From Nocardia amamiensis (GTDB lineage Bacteria > Actinomycetota > Actinomycetes > Mycobacteriales > Mycobacteriaceae), in NCBI RefSeq assembly GCF_015477605.1, contig NZ_JADLQX010000014.1, positions 62,001 to 126,000 on the forward strand: a DNA stretch of 64,000 nucleotides, read 5' to 3'. Of this stretch, positions 1 to 9,205 are shown piece after piece (the first letter of the stretch is position 1; each line of letters begins with the position of its first letter). The notes beneath the pieces were generated by a model, which saw only the letters and a list, made by a program, of their open reading frames with translations, was not told where the DNA came from and ran no database searches. Made by a program: the position numbers and the translations under genes.

Positions 1-2262
1 CTGAGCCAGCTCGAGGACAAGAGCAACGTTCAGAACGTTCAGATCGATGACCGCGAGCAGCAGTTGCGCATCGAGCTGAAGAACGGCAACGACGCGACCG
101 GTGGTCAGGCCAAGATCATCGCGAAGTATCCGGGCGGCAGCGAGACCTCCGCACAGATCTTCCAGGCCGTGAAGAACTCAGGGGCCGATTACAACACCGT
201 GGTCAAGCAGGAGAGCTGGTTCACCCAGATCCTGCTGTTCGTGCTCCCGATGGTGATCCTGCTCGGCCTGTTCATCTTCGTGATGGCCCGCATGCAGGGC
301 GGCGGGCGCGGCGGCATGATGGGCTTCGGCAAATCGAAGGCCAAGCAGCTGTCCAAGGACATGCCCAAGACCACGTTCGCCGACGTGGCCGGTGCCGACG
401 AGGCGGTCGAAGAGCTCTACGAGATCAAGGACTTCCTGCAGAACCCGGTCCGCTACCAGGCCCTCGGCGCCAAGATCCCCAAGGGCGTGCTGCTCTACGG
501 CCCGCCCGGCACCGGTAAGACGCTGCTGGCCCGCGCGGTCGCGGGTGAGGCGGGCGTGCCGTTCTTCACCATCTCCGGTTCGGACTTTGTCGAGATGTTC
601 GTCGGCGTCGGCGCCTCCCGGGTGCGCGACCTGTTCGAGCAGGCCAAACAGAACAGCCCCTGCATCATCTTCGTCGACGAGATCGACGCGGTCGGCCGCC
701 AGCGCGGCGCAGGCCTCGGCGGTGGTCACGACGAGCGCGAGCAGACCCTCAACCAGCTGCTGGTCGAGATGGACGGGTTCGGCGACCGCACCGGGATCAT
801 CCTGATCGCGGCGACCAACCGCCCCGACATCCTCGACCCCGCTCTGCTGCGTCCCGGCCGGTTCGACCGGCAGATCCCGGTGGGCAACCCCGACCTCGCC
901 GGTCGTCGCGCCATCCTGCGGGTGCACTCGCAGGGCAAGCCGATCTCGCCGGATGCCGACCTGGACGGCCTCGCCAAGCGCACCGTCGGCATGTCCGGCG
1001 CGGACCTGGCCAACGTGATCAACGAGGCGGCGCTGCTCACCGCCCGCGAGAACGGCGCGATGATCACCGGCGAATCGCTGGAGGAATCGGTCGACCGCGT
1101 GATCGGCGGCCCGCGCCGCAAGAGCCGGATCATCAGCGAGCACGAGAAGAAGATCACCGCTTACCACGAGGGCGGTCACACCCTCGCCGCCTGGGCGATG
1201 CCGGACATCGAACCGGTGTACAAGGTGACCATCCTCGCGCGCGGCCGCACCGGTGGTCACGCCATGACGGTCCCCGAGGACGACAAGGGCCTGATGACCC
1301 GCTCCGAGATGATCGCCCGCCTGGTCATGGCGATGGGCGGTCGCGCGGCCGAGGAACTGGTGTTCCACGAGCCGACCACCGGCGCGTCCTCGGACATCGA
1401 CCAGGCCACCAAGATCGCTCGCGCGATGGTCACCGAATACGGCATGAGCGCTCGGCTCGGCGCGGTCCGGTACGGCCAAGAGCAGGGCGATCCGTTCCTG
1501 GGCCGCTCGATGGGCATGGGCTCGGACTACTCGCACGAAGTGGCGGGCGCGATCGACGAGGAGGTGCGCAACCTCATCGAGGCCGCGCACACCGAGGCGT
1601 GGTCCATCCTCAACGAGTACCGCGACGTGCTCGACGATCTGGCCACCGCGCTGCTGGAGCGGGAGACCCTGCACCGCAAGGATCTCGAGCAGATTCTCGC
1701 TTCGGTGGAGAAGCGCCCGCGGATCACCGCGTTCAACGATTTCGGCGATCGCGTGCCGTCGGACAAGCCGCCGGTGAAGACGCCGGGCGAACTGGCCGCC
1801 GAGCGCGGTGAATCGTGGCCGCCGGAGCCATTGGTGAAGCCGGTGGCGGCGTCCGCGCAGCGGGAGCCGCAGGGCGCCAACGGTTATCCGCCGCACGATG
1901 GCGGGTACGGCGCGCCGCCGCAGTATGGCCGCCCGGCCGCGCCCGGCTACCCGATTCCGCAGACGCCCGCTCCGGCCTACCCGCGTCAGGGGACGCACGG
2001 TTCGCGACCGGACTACGGCGCTCCGGCGGGGTGGTCGGCTCCCGGTTGGCCGCCGCGAGACGAGCCGCAGCAGCAGGGTCAGTCCGGCGGGTGGAGCGAT
2101 CCGCAGCAGCCGCGGCAGGGCTACCAGCCGTGGGGCGGGTCCGACGACGGCTATGGCCGGGACGGGTACGGCGACCGTGGTGGCTATGACGAGCCGCGTC
2201 GCGCGAACCCGGTCGGCGACAGCGAGAACGGCGATTGGGATGGGCCGAACGGGCGTCACTGA
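1..2262 (+). CDS. ftsH: ATP-dependent zinc metalloprotease FtsH (5' end outside window)
   Basis: Membrane-anchored AAA+ protease that degrades misfolded membrane proteins and short-lived regulators. The frame is open from base 1, so the start and first transmembrane segment lie upstream. A second hydrophobic segment follows the SWFTQ stretch near 214-290. The AAA module shows Walker A GPPGTGKT (499-522), Walker B IIFVDEID and the zinc motif HEGGH (1165-1179; HEAGH is commoner, but the zinc and catalytic residues are kept). The last ~160 residues are rich in Gly, Pro, Tyr and Gln, a disordered tail typical of actinobacterial FtsH. folE follows on the same strand, as in mycobacteria. Confidence 0.97.
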   Translation: MSQLEDKSNVQNVQIDDREQQLRIELKNGNDATGGQAKIIAKYPGGSETSAQIFQAVKNSGADYNTVVKQESWFTQILLFVLPMVILLGLFIFVMARMQGGGRGGMMGFGKSKAKQLSKDMPKTTFADVAGADEAVEELYEIKDFLQNPVRYQALGAKIPKGVLLYGPPGTGKTLLARAVAGEAGVPFFTISGSDFVEMFVGVGASRVRDLFEQAKQNSPCIIFVDEIDAVGRQRGAGLGGGHDEREQTLNQLLVEMDGFGDRTGIILIAATNRPDILDPALLRPGRFDRQIPVGNPDLAGRRAILRVHSQGKPISPDADLDGLAKRTVGMSGADLANVINEAALLTARENGAMITGESLEESVDRVIGGPRRKSRIISEHEKKITAYHEGGHTLAAWAMPDIEPVYKVTILARGRTGGHAMTVPEDDKGLMTRSEMIARLVMAMGGRAAEELVFHEPTTGASSDIDQATKIARAMVTEYGMSARLGAVRYGQEQGDPFLGRSMGMGSDYSHEVAGAIDEEVRNLIEAAHTEAWSILNEYRDVLDDLATALLERETLHRKDLEQILASVEKRPRITAFNDFGDRVPSDKPPVKTPGELAAERGESWPPEPLVKPVAASAQREPQGANGYPPHDGGYGAPPQYGRPAAPGYPIPQTPAPAYPRQGTHGSRPDYGAPAGWSAPGWPPRDEPQQQGQSGGWSDPQQPRQGYQPWGGSDDGYGRDGYGDRGGYDEPRRANPVGDSENGDWDGPNGRH

Positions 2263-2413
2263 AACGGGGGCGGTTATCCGTCCCGGGGTCTGTCGCAGGG
2301 TCTGATCGGCGGGGCCGCGGCCCGGTCGCTCGCCGCGGCCGGTGACGATTAGGCTCGACTATCGGGGGTGCCGAGTAATTGCCGGCATCCCGAGAGTTTG
2401 GAGGTGTCCTCGA

Positions 2414-3097
2414 TTGTCGCCCAACAATCACGGCGGCGGCTACGTCCTCGCCGAGTCGAATGCTGCTGAACACGACGGTGTCGACCTCGGCATCACCGAG
2501 CCCGGCTTGGTCGCGCTGGAAACCGGCAAGTCGTTCGACCAGGCCCGCGCCGAAGCCGCGGTGCGGGAGTTGTTGATCGCTGTCGGCGAGGACCCGGATC
2601 GGCCAGGTCTGCGGGAGACGCCCGCCCGGGTCGCGCGGGCGTACCGGGAGACGTTCGCCGGGCTCTACGTGGAGCCGGATTCCGTGCTCAACACCACGTT
2701 CGACGAAGGGCATCAGGAACTCGTCCTGGTCCGGGACATCCCGATGTACTCGACCTGTGAGCACCACCTCGTGTCTTTCCACGGCGTCGCTCACGTCGGC
2801 TACATCCCCGGCCTGCACGGCCGGGTCACCGGTCTGTCCAAACTTGCCAGGCTGGTCGACCTGTACGCCAAGCGCCCGCAGGTGCAGGAACGCCTGACCA
2901 GCCAGATCGCCGACGCGGTGATGCGCAAGCTGGACCCGCGCGGCGCCATCGTGGTGGTCGAGGCCGAGCACCTGTGCATGGCGATGCGCGGCATTCGCAA
3001 GCCGGGCGCCAGCACCACCACCTCCGCGGTGCGCGGACTGCTCCAGTCCAACGCCGCCTCGCGCGCCGAGGCGCTCGATCTCATTCTGCGTAAGTGA
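2414..3097 (+). CDS. folE: GTP cyclohydrolase I
   Basis: Converts GTP to 7,8-dihydroneopterin triphosphate, the first step of folate synthesis. The 227-residue protein has zinc ligands Cys115, His118 (STCEHH) and Cys188 (EHLCMAMRG). TTG at 2414 is chosen because GGAGGTG lies about 8 bases upstream and the encoded N-terminus has the family's usual length; the frame stays open back to 2342. Its stop overlaps a possible GTG of the next frame, and folP, folB and folK follow as one operon. Confidence 0.95.
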   Translation: MSPNNHGGGYVLAESNAAEHDGVDLGITEPGLVALETGKSFDQARAEAAVRELLIAVGEDPDRPGLRETPARVARAYRETFAGLYVEPDSVLNTTFDEGHQELVLVRDIPMYSTCEHHLVSFHGVAHVGYIPGLHGRVTGLSKLARLVDLYAKRPQVQERLTSQIADAVMRKLDPRGAIVVVEAEHLCMAMRGIRKPGASTTTSAVRGLLQSNAASRAEALDLILRK

Positions 3098-3234
3098 GCG
3101 GGCCGGCGGTGTCCGAACCGAGGAGCGAGGAAAGCGCAGCGACTGGAGCGACGAGGGATGACACCGCGAGGAGCGGTGAGAGCGCGACGATTACCGGCCG
3201 GGCCGATGACGAAGGAACGGTCACGGACGCTCAG

Positions 3235-4143
3235 ATGACCGGGCCGGGAGCAATCAGGGCGCGCGGCGGTCGGTCCTGTGTGGTGATGGGGGTAGTGAAC
3301 GTCACCAGCGATTCGTTCTCCGATGGCGGCAAGTATCTCGATCCCGAACTGGCAATCGCCCACGGTGTCCGGCTGTATGCCGCTGGCGCGGACATCATCG
3401 ATGTCGGCGGCGAGTCCACCAGGCCGGGTGCGGTCCGCGTCGACGCGACAACCGAGGCGGCTCGGGTTACGCCCGTTATCCGTGGACTGGTCGCGGCAGG
3501 CGTGCCGACCAGCGTGGACACCATGCGCGCCGCGGTCGCCGAGGCGGCGATCGAAGCCGGGGTCTCGGTGGTGAACGATGTCTCCGGTGGCCGTGCCGAT
3601 CCGGACATGGTGCGGGTGGTCGCGTCCGCCGGTGTCCCGTGGATTCTCATGCACTGGCGGGCTGGGGCCGACTACCGGCACACCGGCCCCGCCGACCACT
3701 ACGACGACGTGGTCGCCGAGGTGCTTGCCGAGTTGAGCGAGCAGGTGGACGTGGCCGTCGCCGCGGGGGTCGATCCATCCAGGTTGATCCTCGACCCGGG
3801 TCTGGGTTTCGCGAAGAACGCCGAACACAACTGGGCCCTGCTCGGCGCGCTGCCCGAACTCGTCGGGCACGGACTGCCGATCCTGATCGGCGCCTCACGC
3901 AAGCGTTTCCTCGGCGCGCTGCTCGCCGACGAGGCCGGCCCGCGTCCAGCGGCCGGTAGAGAGACGGCCACCGCGACCATCTCCGCGCTCGCCGCGCTGC
4001 ACGGCGCCTGGGGTGTGCGTGTGCACGACGTGCGCGCCTCACTGGATGCCATTGCCGTCGCCGACGCGTGGCAGAATTCCGCACGGCAGCGCGCCGCAGA
4101 GCACGACACCGTCCGCCCGAGTGCGCGAGGAGCTCACCGATGA
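3235..4143 (+). CDS. folP: Dihydropteroate synthase
   Basis: Condenses dihydropterin pyrophosphate with p-aminobenzoate; target of sulfonamides. TIM-barrel signatures are NVTSDSFSDGG near residues 22-32, DPGLGFAKN and GASRKRF. ATG 3235 gives 302 residues and begins close to the conserved first strand. The frame is open back to GTG 3094, overlapping the folE stop, but the extra 47 residues come from a repeat-like GAGGAGCGAGG-rich stretch and have no family counterpart. The stop overlaps folB by four bases (ATGA), implying translational coupling. Confidence 0.94.
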   Translation: MTGPGAIRARGGRSCVVMGVVNVTSDSFSDGGKYLDPELAIAHGVRLYAAGADIIDVGGESTRPGAVRVDATTEAARVTPVIRGLVAAGVPTSVDTMRAAVAEAAIEAGVSVVNDVSGGRADPDMVRVVASAGVPWILMHWRAGADYRHTGPADHYDDVVAEVLAELSEQVDVAVAAGVDPSRLILDPGLGFAKNAEHNWALLGALPELVGHGLPILIGASRKRFLGALLADEAGPRPAAGRETATATISALAALHGAWGVRVHDVRASLDAIAVADAWQNSARQRAAEHDTVRPSARGAHR

Positions 4144-4577
4144 GCCAGTCCCCGGTCCATGCCGAAGCCGGTACCGCGGCGCGGAACGCGCCGATCCGCC
4201 GTGGCGCCGACCGGATCGAGTTGCGCGGCTTGCGCGCCTACGGGCATCACGGGGTGTTCGATCACGAACGCCGCGACGGCCAGGAATTCCTGGTCGATCT
4301 GACGGTGTGGGTGGATTTCGCCGTCGCCGCGGCATCCGACGACTTGGCGGCCACGGTGGACTACGGTGCGCTGGCCGAGCGCGCGGTGCGGATCGTTCAG
4401 GGCCCGCCGCGCAATCTCATCGAGTCGGTGGTGTCGGAGATCGCCGACGACGTGATGACCGATCCCCGGATCAGCTCGGTCGAGGTGGTGCTGCACAAGC
4501 CGTCCGCGCCGATCCCACACACCTTCGCCGACGTCCGGGTGGTCACCTCGCGCCACCGAGGGGAGCATCCCGCATGA
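4140..4577 (+). CDS. folB: Dihydroneopterin aldolase
   Basis: Cleaves 7,8-dihydroneopterin to 6-hydroxymethyl-dihydropterin and glycolaldehyde. The 145-residue protein carries the family core RIELRGLRAYGHHGVFDHER and the C-terminal VVLHKPSAPIPHTFADV stretch. ATG 4140 overlaps the folP stop (ATGA), which fixes the start. About 20 N-terminal residues precede the conserved fold. Lies between folP and folK as in mycobacteria. Confidence 0.93.
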   Translation: MSQSPVHAEAGTAARNAPIRRGADRIELRGLRAYGHHGVFDHERRDGQEFLVDLTVWVDFAVAAASDDLAATVDYGALAERAVRIVQGPPRNLIESVVSEIADDVMTDPRISSVEVVLHKPSAPIPHTFADVRVVTSRHRGEHPA

Positions 4578-4685
4578 ATGGTCAGGCCAGGAGGCAGCAG
4601 CGCAGGAAAGTGGGCACAGCATGAGGTCCCGAAATCCGGCCGCGGCCCATTTGCGAACCGAGCGGAGCGCCGCGGAGGCGTGCCG

Positions 4686-5222
4686 ATGACTCGTGCGGTG
4701 CTGTCCATCGGCTCGAATCTGGGTGACCGGCTTGCGCACCTACGCAGCGTCCTGGACGGGTTCGGCCACCGGGTGCTATCCGTGTCCGCGGTGTACTCGA
4801 CCGCGCCATGGGGCGGTGTCCCGCAGGAGGACTACCTCAATGCCGCTGTGCTGGTAGATGATCCGGTATTCGGCTGCGCGGACTGGCTGCGCCGCGGCCA
4901 AGAGCTGGAGCAGGCCGCGGGGCGGGTCCGCGACGTGCGCTGGGGCGCGCGCACGCTCGACGTGGACGTGGTGTGGTGCGCTGAACTGCACAACGGCGAG
5001 CCCGTGGCTTGTCGCAGCACCGACCCGGATCTGATCCTGCCGCACCCGCAGGCGCACCGCCGTGCCTTCGTGCTGGTGCCATGGCTGGACGTCGTGCCGG
5101 ACGCGGTGCTCGAGGTCGACGGCACGGCGTACTCCGTCACGGACCTGCTGGAGCGGCTCGATCCGGCCGAGCGCGCCGGTGTGCGCCGCACCGACTTCTC
5201 GCTGACGGGCACGGCGTCGTGA
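4686..5222 (+). CDS. folK: 2-amino-4-hydroxy-6-hydroxymethyldihydropteridine pyrophosphokinase (HPPK)
   Basis: Transfers pyrophosphate from ATP to 6-hydroxymethyl-dihydropterin, supplying the FolP substrate. SIGSNLGDRLAHL at the N-terminus and PHPQAHRRAFVLVPW in the C-terminal half are HPPK signatures. ATG 4686 (178 residues) has GGAGG at 4674-4678; the frame opens back to 4578, but those residues do not resemble the family. The stop TGA overlaps the GTG of the next gene, suggesting coupling. Confidence 0.94.
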   Translation: MTRAVLSIGSNLGDRLAHLRSVLDGFGHRVLSVSAVYSTAPWGGVPQEDYLNAAVLVDDPVFGCADWLRRGQELEQAAGRVRDVRWGARTLDVDVVWCAELHNGEPVACRSTDPDLILPHPQAHRRAFVLVPWLDVVPDAVLEVDGTAYSVTDLLERLDPAERAGVRRTDFSLTGTAS

Positions 5223-5695
5223 AACTGAAGCCGACCCGCGTCCTGGACATCGTCGCGAACGTGCTCATCGCTGCGCTCGTCGCGTGGATCGCCACCAGGG
5301 TGGCCTACGACAACTTCCCCCCGATCTCGATCTTCGCCGGCGCCTCGCTCTATCCGGTGGCCGCCATCGAGGCTGTGCTCGCTTTCGTGATCCGGGCCAG
5401 GGTCAACGACCAGCAGATCGGCGATGGCCGCCACCAGCTGCATCCGATCACGGCAGCCCGCGCCGTCGCGTTGGCCAAGGCGTCGGTGCAGGTGGGTTCG
5501 ATCGCCGCGGGCATCTGGCTGGGATTCCTGTGCTGGGTCTTCCCGCAACGCGGCACGTTGCGCGCCGCGGCGGCCGACAGCCCTGGCGCGATCGTCGGGA
5601 TGCTGGCGGGGGTGGCTTTGGTTGCTGCGGCGCTCTGGTTGGAGTACTGCTGCCGGGCCCCCGAGGACCCCACGGACGATGCGGCAACCACGTAG
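5219..5695 (+). CDS. DUF3180 membrane protein (Rv3605c-like)
   Basis: A 158-residue integral membrane protein with about four hydrophobic segments (near residues 10-28, 34-52, 78-100 and 118-140). It matches the DUF3180 family always found behind folK in Mycobacteriales; function unknown. The GTG start lies inside the folK stop, so it is probably translated with folK. A soluble stretch rich in basic residues and Gln separates segments two and three. The C-terminus is short and acidic. Confidence 0.85.
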   Translation: MKLKPTRVLDIVANVLIAALVAWIATRVAYDNFPPISIFAGASLYPVAAIEAVLAFVIRARVNDQQIGDGRHQLHPITAARAVALAKASVQVGSIAAGIWLGFLCWVFPQRGTLRAAAADSPGAIVGMLAGVALVAAALWLEYCCRAPEDPTDDAATT

Positions 5696-5765
5696 CTAGT
5701 TCCACGAGCGATATCACCCAACCGCGATCTGGGCGACGGTCCACGTTTTGGCTACCCTGGCTGGC

Positions 5766-6689
5766 ATGGCTTCACCCTCCCGTAGCAGCACTTCCCGTCG
5801 ACGGCGGGACGATGCGGGAAAACTGTTCACCGGCGTCCTGATTCTTTTGGGTCTGGTTGCCAGCGTTTTCCTGGTCTTCAGTAACAATGTGCAGTTCGTA
5901 CGGGTAGGTCTGGTCGCGGCGCTGTGGGCGGCCGCGGTCGGCGCGCTGGCCGCGACGAAGTACCGCAAAGAGGCGACGGTCGACAAGGCGAAGGTCCGCG
6001 ATCTGCAGACGGTCTACGAATTGCAGCTGGAACGGGAGATCACCGCGCGCCGCGAGTACGAGCTCGGCGTCGAGGCGCGCGTGCGCGAGGAAGTGGGCGC
6101 CGACGCGGCCGAACTCGCGGCGCTGCGTGCCGAGCTCACCGTGCTGCGCCAGAGCCTGCAACGGCTGTTCGACGGCGATCTGCCGATGGATCGCCCCGCG
6201 CTGCGCGCCGACGCGACCCGGATTCAAGAGCTGACCAGCTCCAGTGCGGAATCGGCGAACAATAGCTCCGCGAATGCCGGAATGTGGTCGGTCTTCGCCG
6301 ACCAGCAACCGCATAGCAGTATGACGCCGATCTTCGAGCCCGATCACCCCGAGCCGCCGGTCTTCGCCAGCCCCTTCGACGAGCCGGTCACCGCCGAGAC
6401 CGCGGTCGTCTCCTTCGACGAGGACGACGACGAGCACGACCGGTACGCCGGGCCCCGCGGCTGGGCCGACGCCTTCACCGAGACGGTCGAGGAACCGCTC
6501 GACGAACCTCCGACGCAGCCTGCCGTGCGCCCCGAGCCCGTTTTGCGGCCGACGTCCACGCCGACCGTCGGCACGCCGAGCACCCGCAGGCGGCGCAGGG
6601 CCGAGCACGACGGCGACGCGCCGTCGCGCCGTCTCTCGGTCGCGGAGATCATGGCGAACTTGCAGTCCGAACAGCGCGAAGGTCGCTGA
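5766..6689 (+). CDS. DUF6779-type membrane protein (Rv3604c-like)
   Basis: A 307-residue protein: basic Ser/Arg N-terminus, two adjacent transmembrane segments (about residues 20-60), a charged coiled-coil-like region (about 70-140), then a long acidic, Pro-rich and probably disordered tail ending in RRLSVAEIMANLQ. Position and architecture match the Rv3604c family next to DUF3180. The start is ATG 5766: a TACCCT box at 5754-5759 is six bases upstream, indicating a leaderless mRNA. Function unknown; a cell-envelope role is only a guess. Confidence 0.82.
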   Translation: MASPSRSSTSRRRRDDAGKLFTGVLILLGLVASVFLVFSNNVQFVRVGLVAALWAAAVGALAATKYRKEATVDKAKVRDLQTVYELQLEREITARREYELGVEARVREEVGADAAELAALRAELTVLRQSLQRLFDGDLPMDRPALRADATRIQELTSSSAESANNSSANAGMWSVFADQQPHSSMTPIFEPDHPEPPVFASPFDEPVTAETAVVSFDEDDDEHDRYAGPRGWADAFTETVEEPLDEPPTQPAVRPEPVLRPTSTPTVGTPSTRRRRRAEHDGDAPSRRLSVAEIMANLQSEQREGR

Positions 6690-6830
6690 ACGGGGCCTTG
6701 TCCCCGGCCCGGCACTGCGGCCTAAATCACGCGCGCACCCCATGGCATCGGCGAAACGCGTGCCGATATCCTCGTGTCGTACCGTCCGGTACCCGCATGG
6801 CGGGACTGGAACGACATCGAGAGGACAACG

Positions 6831-7775
6831 TTGACCTCGAGAAGCGTGAATTCCGATAGCGCTACTTCGGGCTACGACCCCGCGCCCGCACGCCTGACGG
6901 TGGGAATCGTCTCGGCGGGACGCGTGGGTTCGGCATTGGGCGCCGCCCTCGAGCGCGCCGGACATGTGGTGTTCGGCGTCTGCGCGATCTCCGACGCCTC
7001 GATTCGGCGCGCCCGTACCCGGCTGCCCGACTCGGAGATCCTGCCGATCGAAGAGGTGGCCGCCCGCAGCGAACTCCTGCTGCTCGCCGTGCCCGACACC
7101 GAGCTGCCCGGTCTGGTTCGGGGCCTCGCCGGGGCCGGTGTCGTCCGGCCGAGCACCATCGTGGTGCACACCTCCGGCGCGAACGGAATCGGCGTACTAG
7201 CCCCGCTGGCCGAGCTCGGCGCCCTTCCGCTGGCCATCCACCCCGCCATGACCTTCACCGGCCACGACGAAGACGTGACCAGGCTCGGCAACGCCTGCTT
7301 CGGCATCACCGCCGCCGACGAGGTCGGCTACGCGATCGCGCAGTCGCTGGTGATCGAGATGGGCGGCGAGCCGGTGCGGGTGCCGGAAGAGAACCGGCCG
7401 CTCTATCACGCCGCGCTCGCGCACGGCAGCAATCACCTGGTCACGGTGGTTGTCGACGCGCTGGCCGCGCTGCGTGTCGCGCTGGCCGGTCCCGGCTTGC
7501 TCGGCCAGCAGGTGGTCGACGATCAGCCGGGCGGGCTGGCCGAGCGTCTGCTCGCCCCGCTGGCTTCTGCCGCGTTGGACAACGCGTTGCGCCGCGGCCA
7601 GTCCGCGCTGACGGGCCCGGTGGCCCGCGGCGACGCGGACGCGGTCGCCGCCCACCTGGCCGCGTTGACCGCGGTCGATCCCCGGCTGGCCGAGGGATAT
7701 CGCGCGTTGTCGCTGCGCACCGCGGAGCGGGCGGGCGCCGCCCCCGCCGTTATCGAACTGCTGGAAGGACGCTGA
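6831..7775 (+). CDS. Rossmann-like / DUF2520 oxidoreductase-type protein (Rv3603c-like)
   Basis: The N-terminal dinucleotide-binding fold has the glycine-rich motif VGIVSAGRVGSALG, and the C-terminal helical DUF2520 domain resembles the dimerisation half of ketopantoate and hydroxyacid dehydrogenases. Always next to panC in this order, so a link to pantothenate synthesis is plausible but unproven. TTG 6831 is preferred, with GAGAGG at 6820-6825 upstream; GTG 6846 is an alternative. The stop overlaps the panC ATG (TGATG). Confidence 0.8.
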   Translation: MTSRSVNSDSATSGYDPAPARLTVGIVSAGRVGSALGAALERAGHVVFGVCAISDASIRRARTRLPDSEILPIEEVAARSELLLLAVPDTELPGLVRGLAGAGVVRPSTIVVHTSGANGIGVLAPLAELGALPLAIHPAMTFTGHDEDVTRLGNACFGITAADEVGYAIAQSLVIEMGGEPVRVPEENRPLYHAALAHGSNHLVTVVVDALAALRVALAGPGLLGQQVVDDQPGGLAERLLAPLASAALDNALRRGQSALTGPVARGDADAVAAHLAALTAVDPRLAEGYRALSLRTAERAGAAPAVIELLEGR

Positions 7776-8755
7776 TGTTCGACCCGAAATTGCGCGGCGC
7801 CTACCGGCCCGGCGAACTGACCGTGCACCACGATCCCGCGGTGCTCAGCGCGGTGTCCGGCGCCCTGCGCGGCGTCGGCCGCACGGTCGCGTTGGTGCCG
7901 ACCATGGGCGCCCTGCACGAGGGCCACTTGGAGATCGTGCGACTGGCCAAGCGGACCAATCAGGTGGTCATCGTCTCGATCTTCGTCAACCCGTTGCAGT
8001 TCGGTGCGAACGAGGATCTGGACACCTACCCCCGCACGCTGGACGCCGACGTCGAACTGCTGCGCGCGGAGGGCATCGAGCTGGTGTTCGCGCCGAGCGT
8101 GTCCGATATGTACCCGGACGGCCCACGCACCACCGTGCACCCGGGCCCGCTCGGCGCCGAGCTCGAGGGGGCAAGCCGCCCGACCCATTTCGCGGGCATG
8201 CTCACCGTGGTCGCCAAATTGCTGCAGATCGCGTGGCCCACCGAGGCGTTCTTCGGTGAGAAGGACTACCAGCAGCTCACGCTGATCCGGCAGATGGTTC
8301 GCGACCTGAATTTCGACGTGAAGATCACGCCGGTGGTCACCGTTCGCGAGGCCGACGGCTTGGCCCTGTCCTCGCGCAACCGCTACCTCGATCCGGCGCA
8401 GCGCGAATCGGCGCTCGCGCTGTCCGCCGCGTTGTCGGCGGGCAAGCACGCGGGCGGTCTCGGCGGCGCGGCCGTCTTGGCCGCCGCCCGCCAGGTGCTC
8501 GACGCCGTGACCGGCGTCGACCTCGACTACCTAGAGCTGCGTTCGGCCAACCTGGGTCCGGCCCCGGCGACCGGCAATGCCAGGTTGCTGATCGCGGCCA
8601 AGGTCGGCGCCACCCGGCTCATCGACAACATCGCCCTCACCCTCGGCGCTCCGATCGACGGGCACCCCGCCGTCTCCGGTTCGCGGCCCGCCGCGGATTC
8701 CTCCCAGCCTGCCCCGGCGGTGTCAGATCCCGCCCTGCTCCCTCCCGCGAACTAG
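7775..8755 (+). CDS. panC: Pantothenate synthetase (pantoate-beta-alanine ligase)
   Basis: ATP-dependent ligation of pantoate to beta-alanine, the last step of vitamin B5 synthesis. Shows the nucleotidyl-transferase signature VPTMGALHEGHLEIVRLAK (HxGH type), FFGEKDYQQL and SSRNRYL. The 326-residue protein has a C-terminal Ala/Pro/Ser tail of about 30 residues with no catalytic role expected. ATG overlaps the preceding stop; panD follows after 13 bases and makes the beta-alanine. Confidence 0.96.
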   Translation: MFDPKLRGAYRPGELTVHHDPAVLSAVSGALRGVGRTVALVPTMGALHEGHLEIVRLAKRTNQVVIVSIFVNPLQFGANEDLDTYPRTLDADVELLRAEGIELVFAPSVSDMYPDGPRTTVHPGPLGAELEGASRPTHFAGMLTVVAKLLQIAWPTEAFFGEKDYQQLTLIRQMVRDLNFDVKITPVVTVREADGLALSSRNRYLDPAQRESALALSAALSAGKHAGGLGGAAVLAAARQVLDAVTGVDLDYLELRSANLGPAPATGNARLLIAAKVGATRLIDNIALTLGAPIDGHPAVSGSRPAADSSQPAPAVSDPALLPPAN

Positions 8756-8768
8756 AAAGGGCGACGCA

Positions 8769-9188
8769 ATGCTGCGCACCATGATGAAGTCGAAGATCCA
8801 CCGCGCCACCGTGACGCACGCCGACCTGCACTACGTCGGTTCGGTCACGGTGGATCAGGACCTGCTCGACGCCGCCGACCTGCTGGAAGGCGAGCAGGTC
8901 TGCATCGTGGACATCGACAACGGCGCCCGGCTGGAGACCTACGTCATCGCCGGTGAGCGGGGTTCCGGCGTGATCGGGATCAACGGAGCCGCCGCCCACC
9001 TGGTGCACCCCGGTGACCTGGTCATCCTGATCGCCTACGGTCAGCTGAACGAGCAGGAACTCGCGGAGTACGCCCCCAAGGTGGTGTTCGTCGACGAGCG
9101 CAACCGCCCGGTCGAGCTGGGCGCGGACCCGGCGCACGCGCCGGAGGGCTCGGGACTGACCTCGCCGCGCTCCCTGTCGTTCGCCTGA
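8769..9188 (+). CDS. panD: Aspartate 1-decarboxylase precursor
   Basis: Pyruvoyl-dependent decarboxylase making beta-alanine from aspartate for PanC. The pro-enzyme self-cleaves between Gly24 and Ser25, seen here exactly in YVGS-VTVD, giving a small beta chain and an alpha chain with an N-terminal pyruvoyl group. The 139 residues match the family. An AAGGG sequence before ATG 8769 is a plausible ribosome site. Confidence 0.97.
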   Translation: MLRTMMKSKIHRATVTHADLHYVGSVTVDQDLLDAADLLEGEQVCIVDIDNGARLETYVIAGERGSGVIGINGAAAHLVHPGDLVILIAYGQLNEQELAEYAPKVVFVDERNRPVELGADPAHAPEGSGLTSPRSLSFA

Positions 9189-9205
9189 GAGCCGGCGACC
9201 GGGAC

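Noticed and set aside
178..2259. A 693-codon minus-strand open frame
   Set aside because: Antisense to ftsH; composition typical of a shadow frame.
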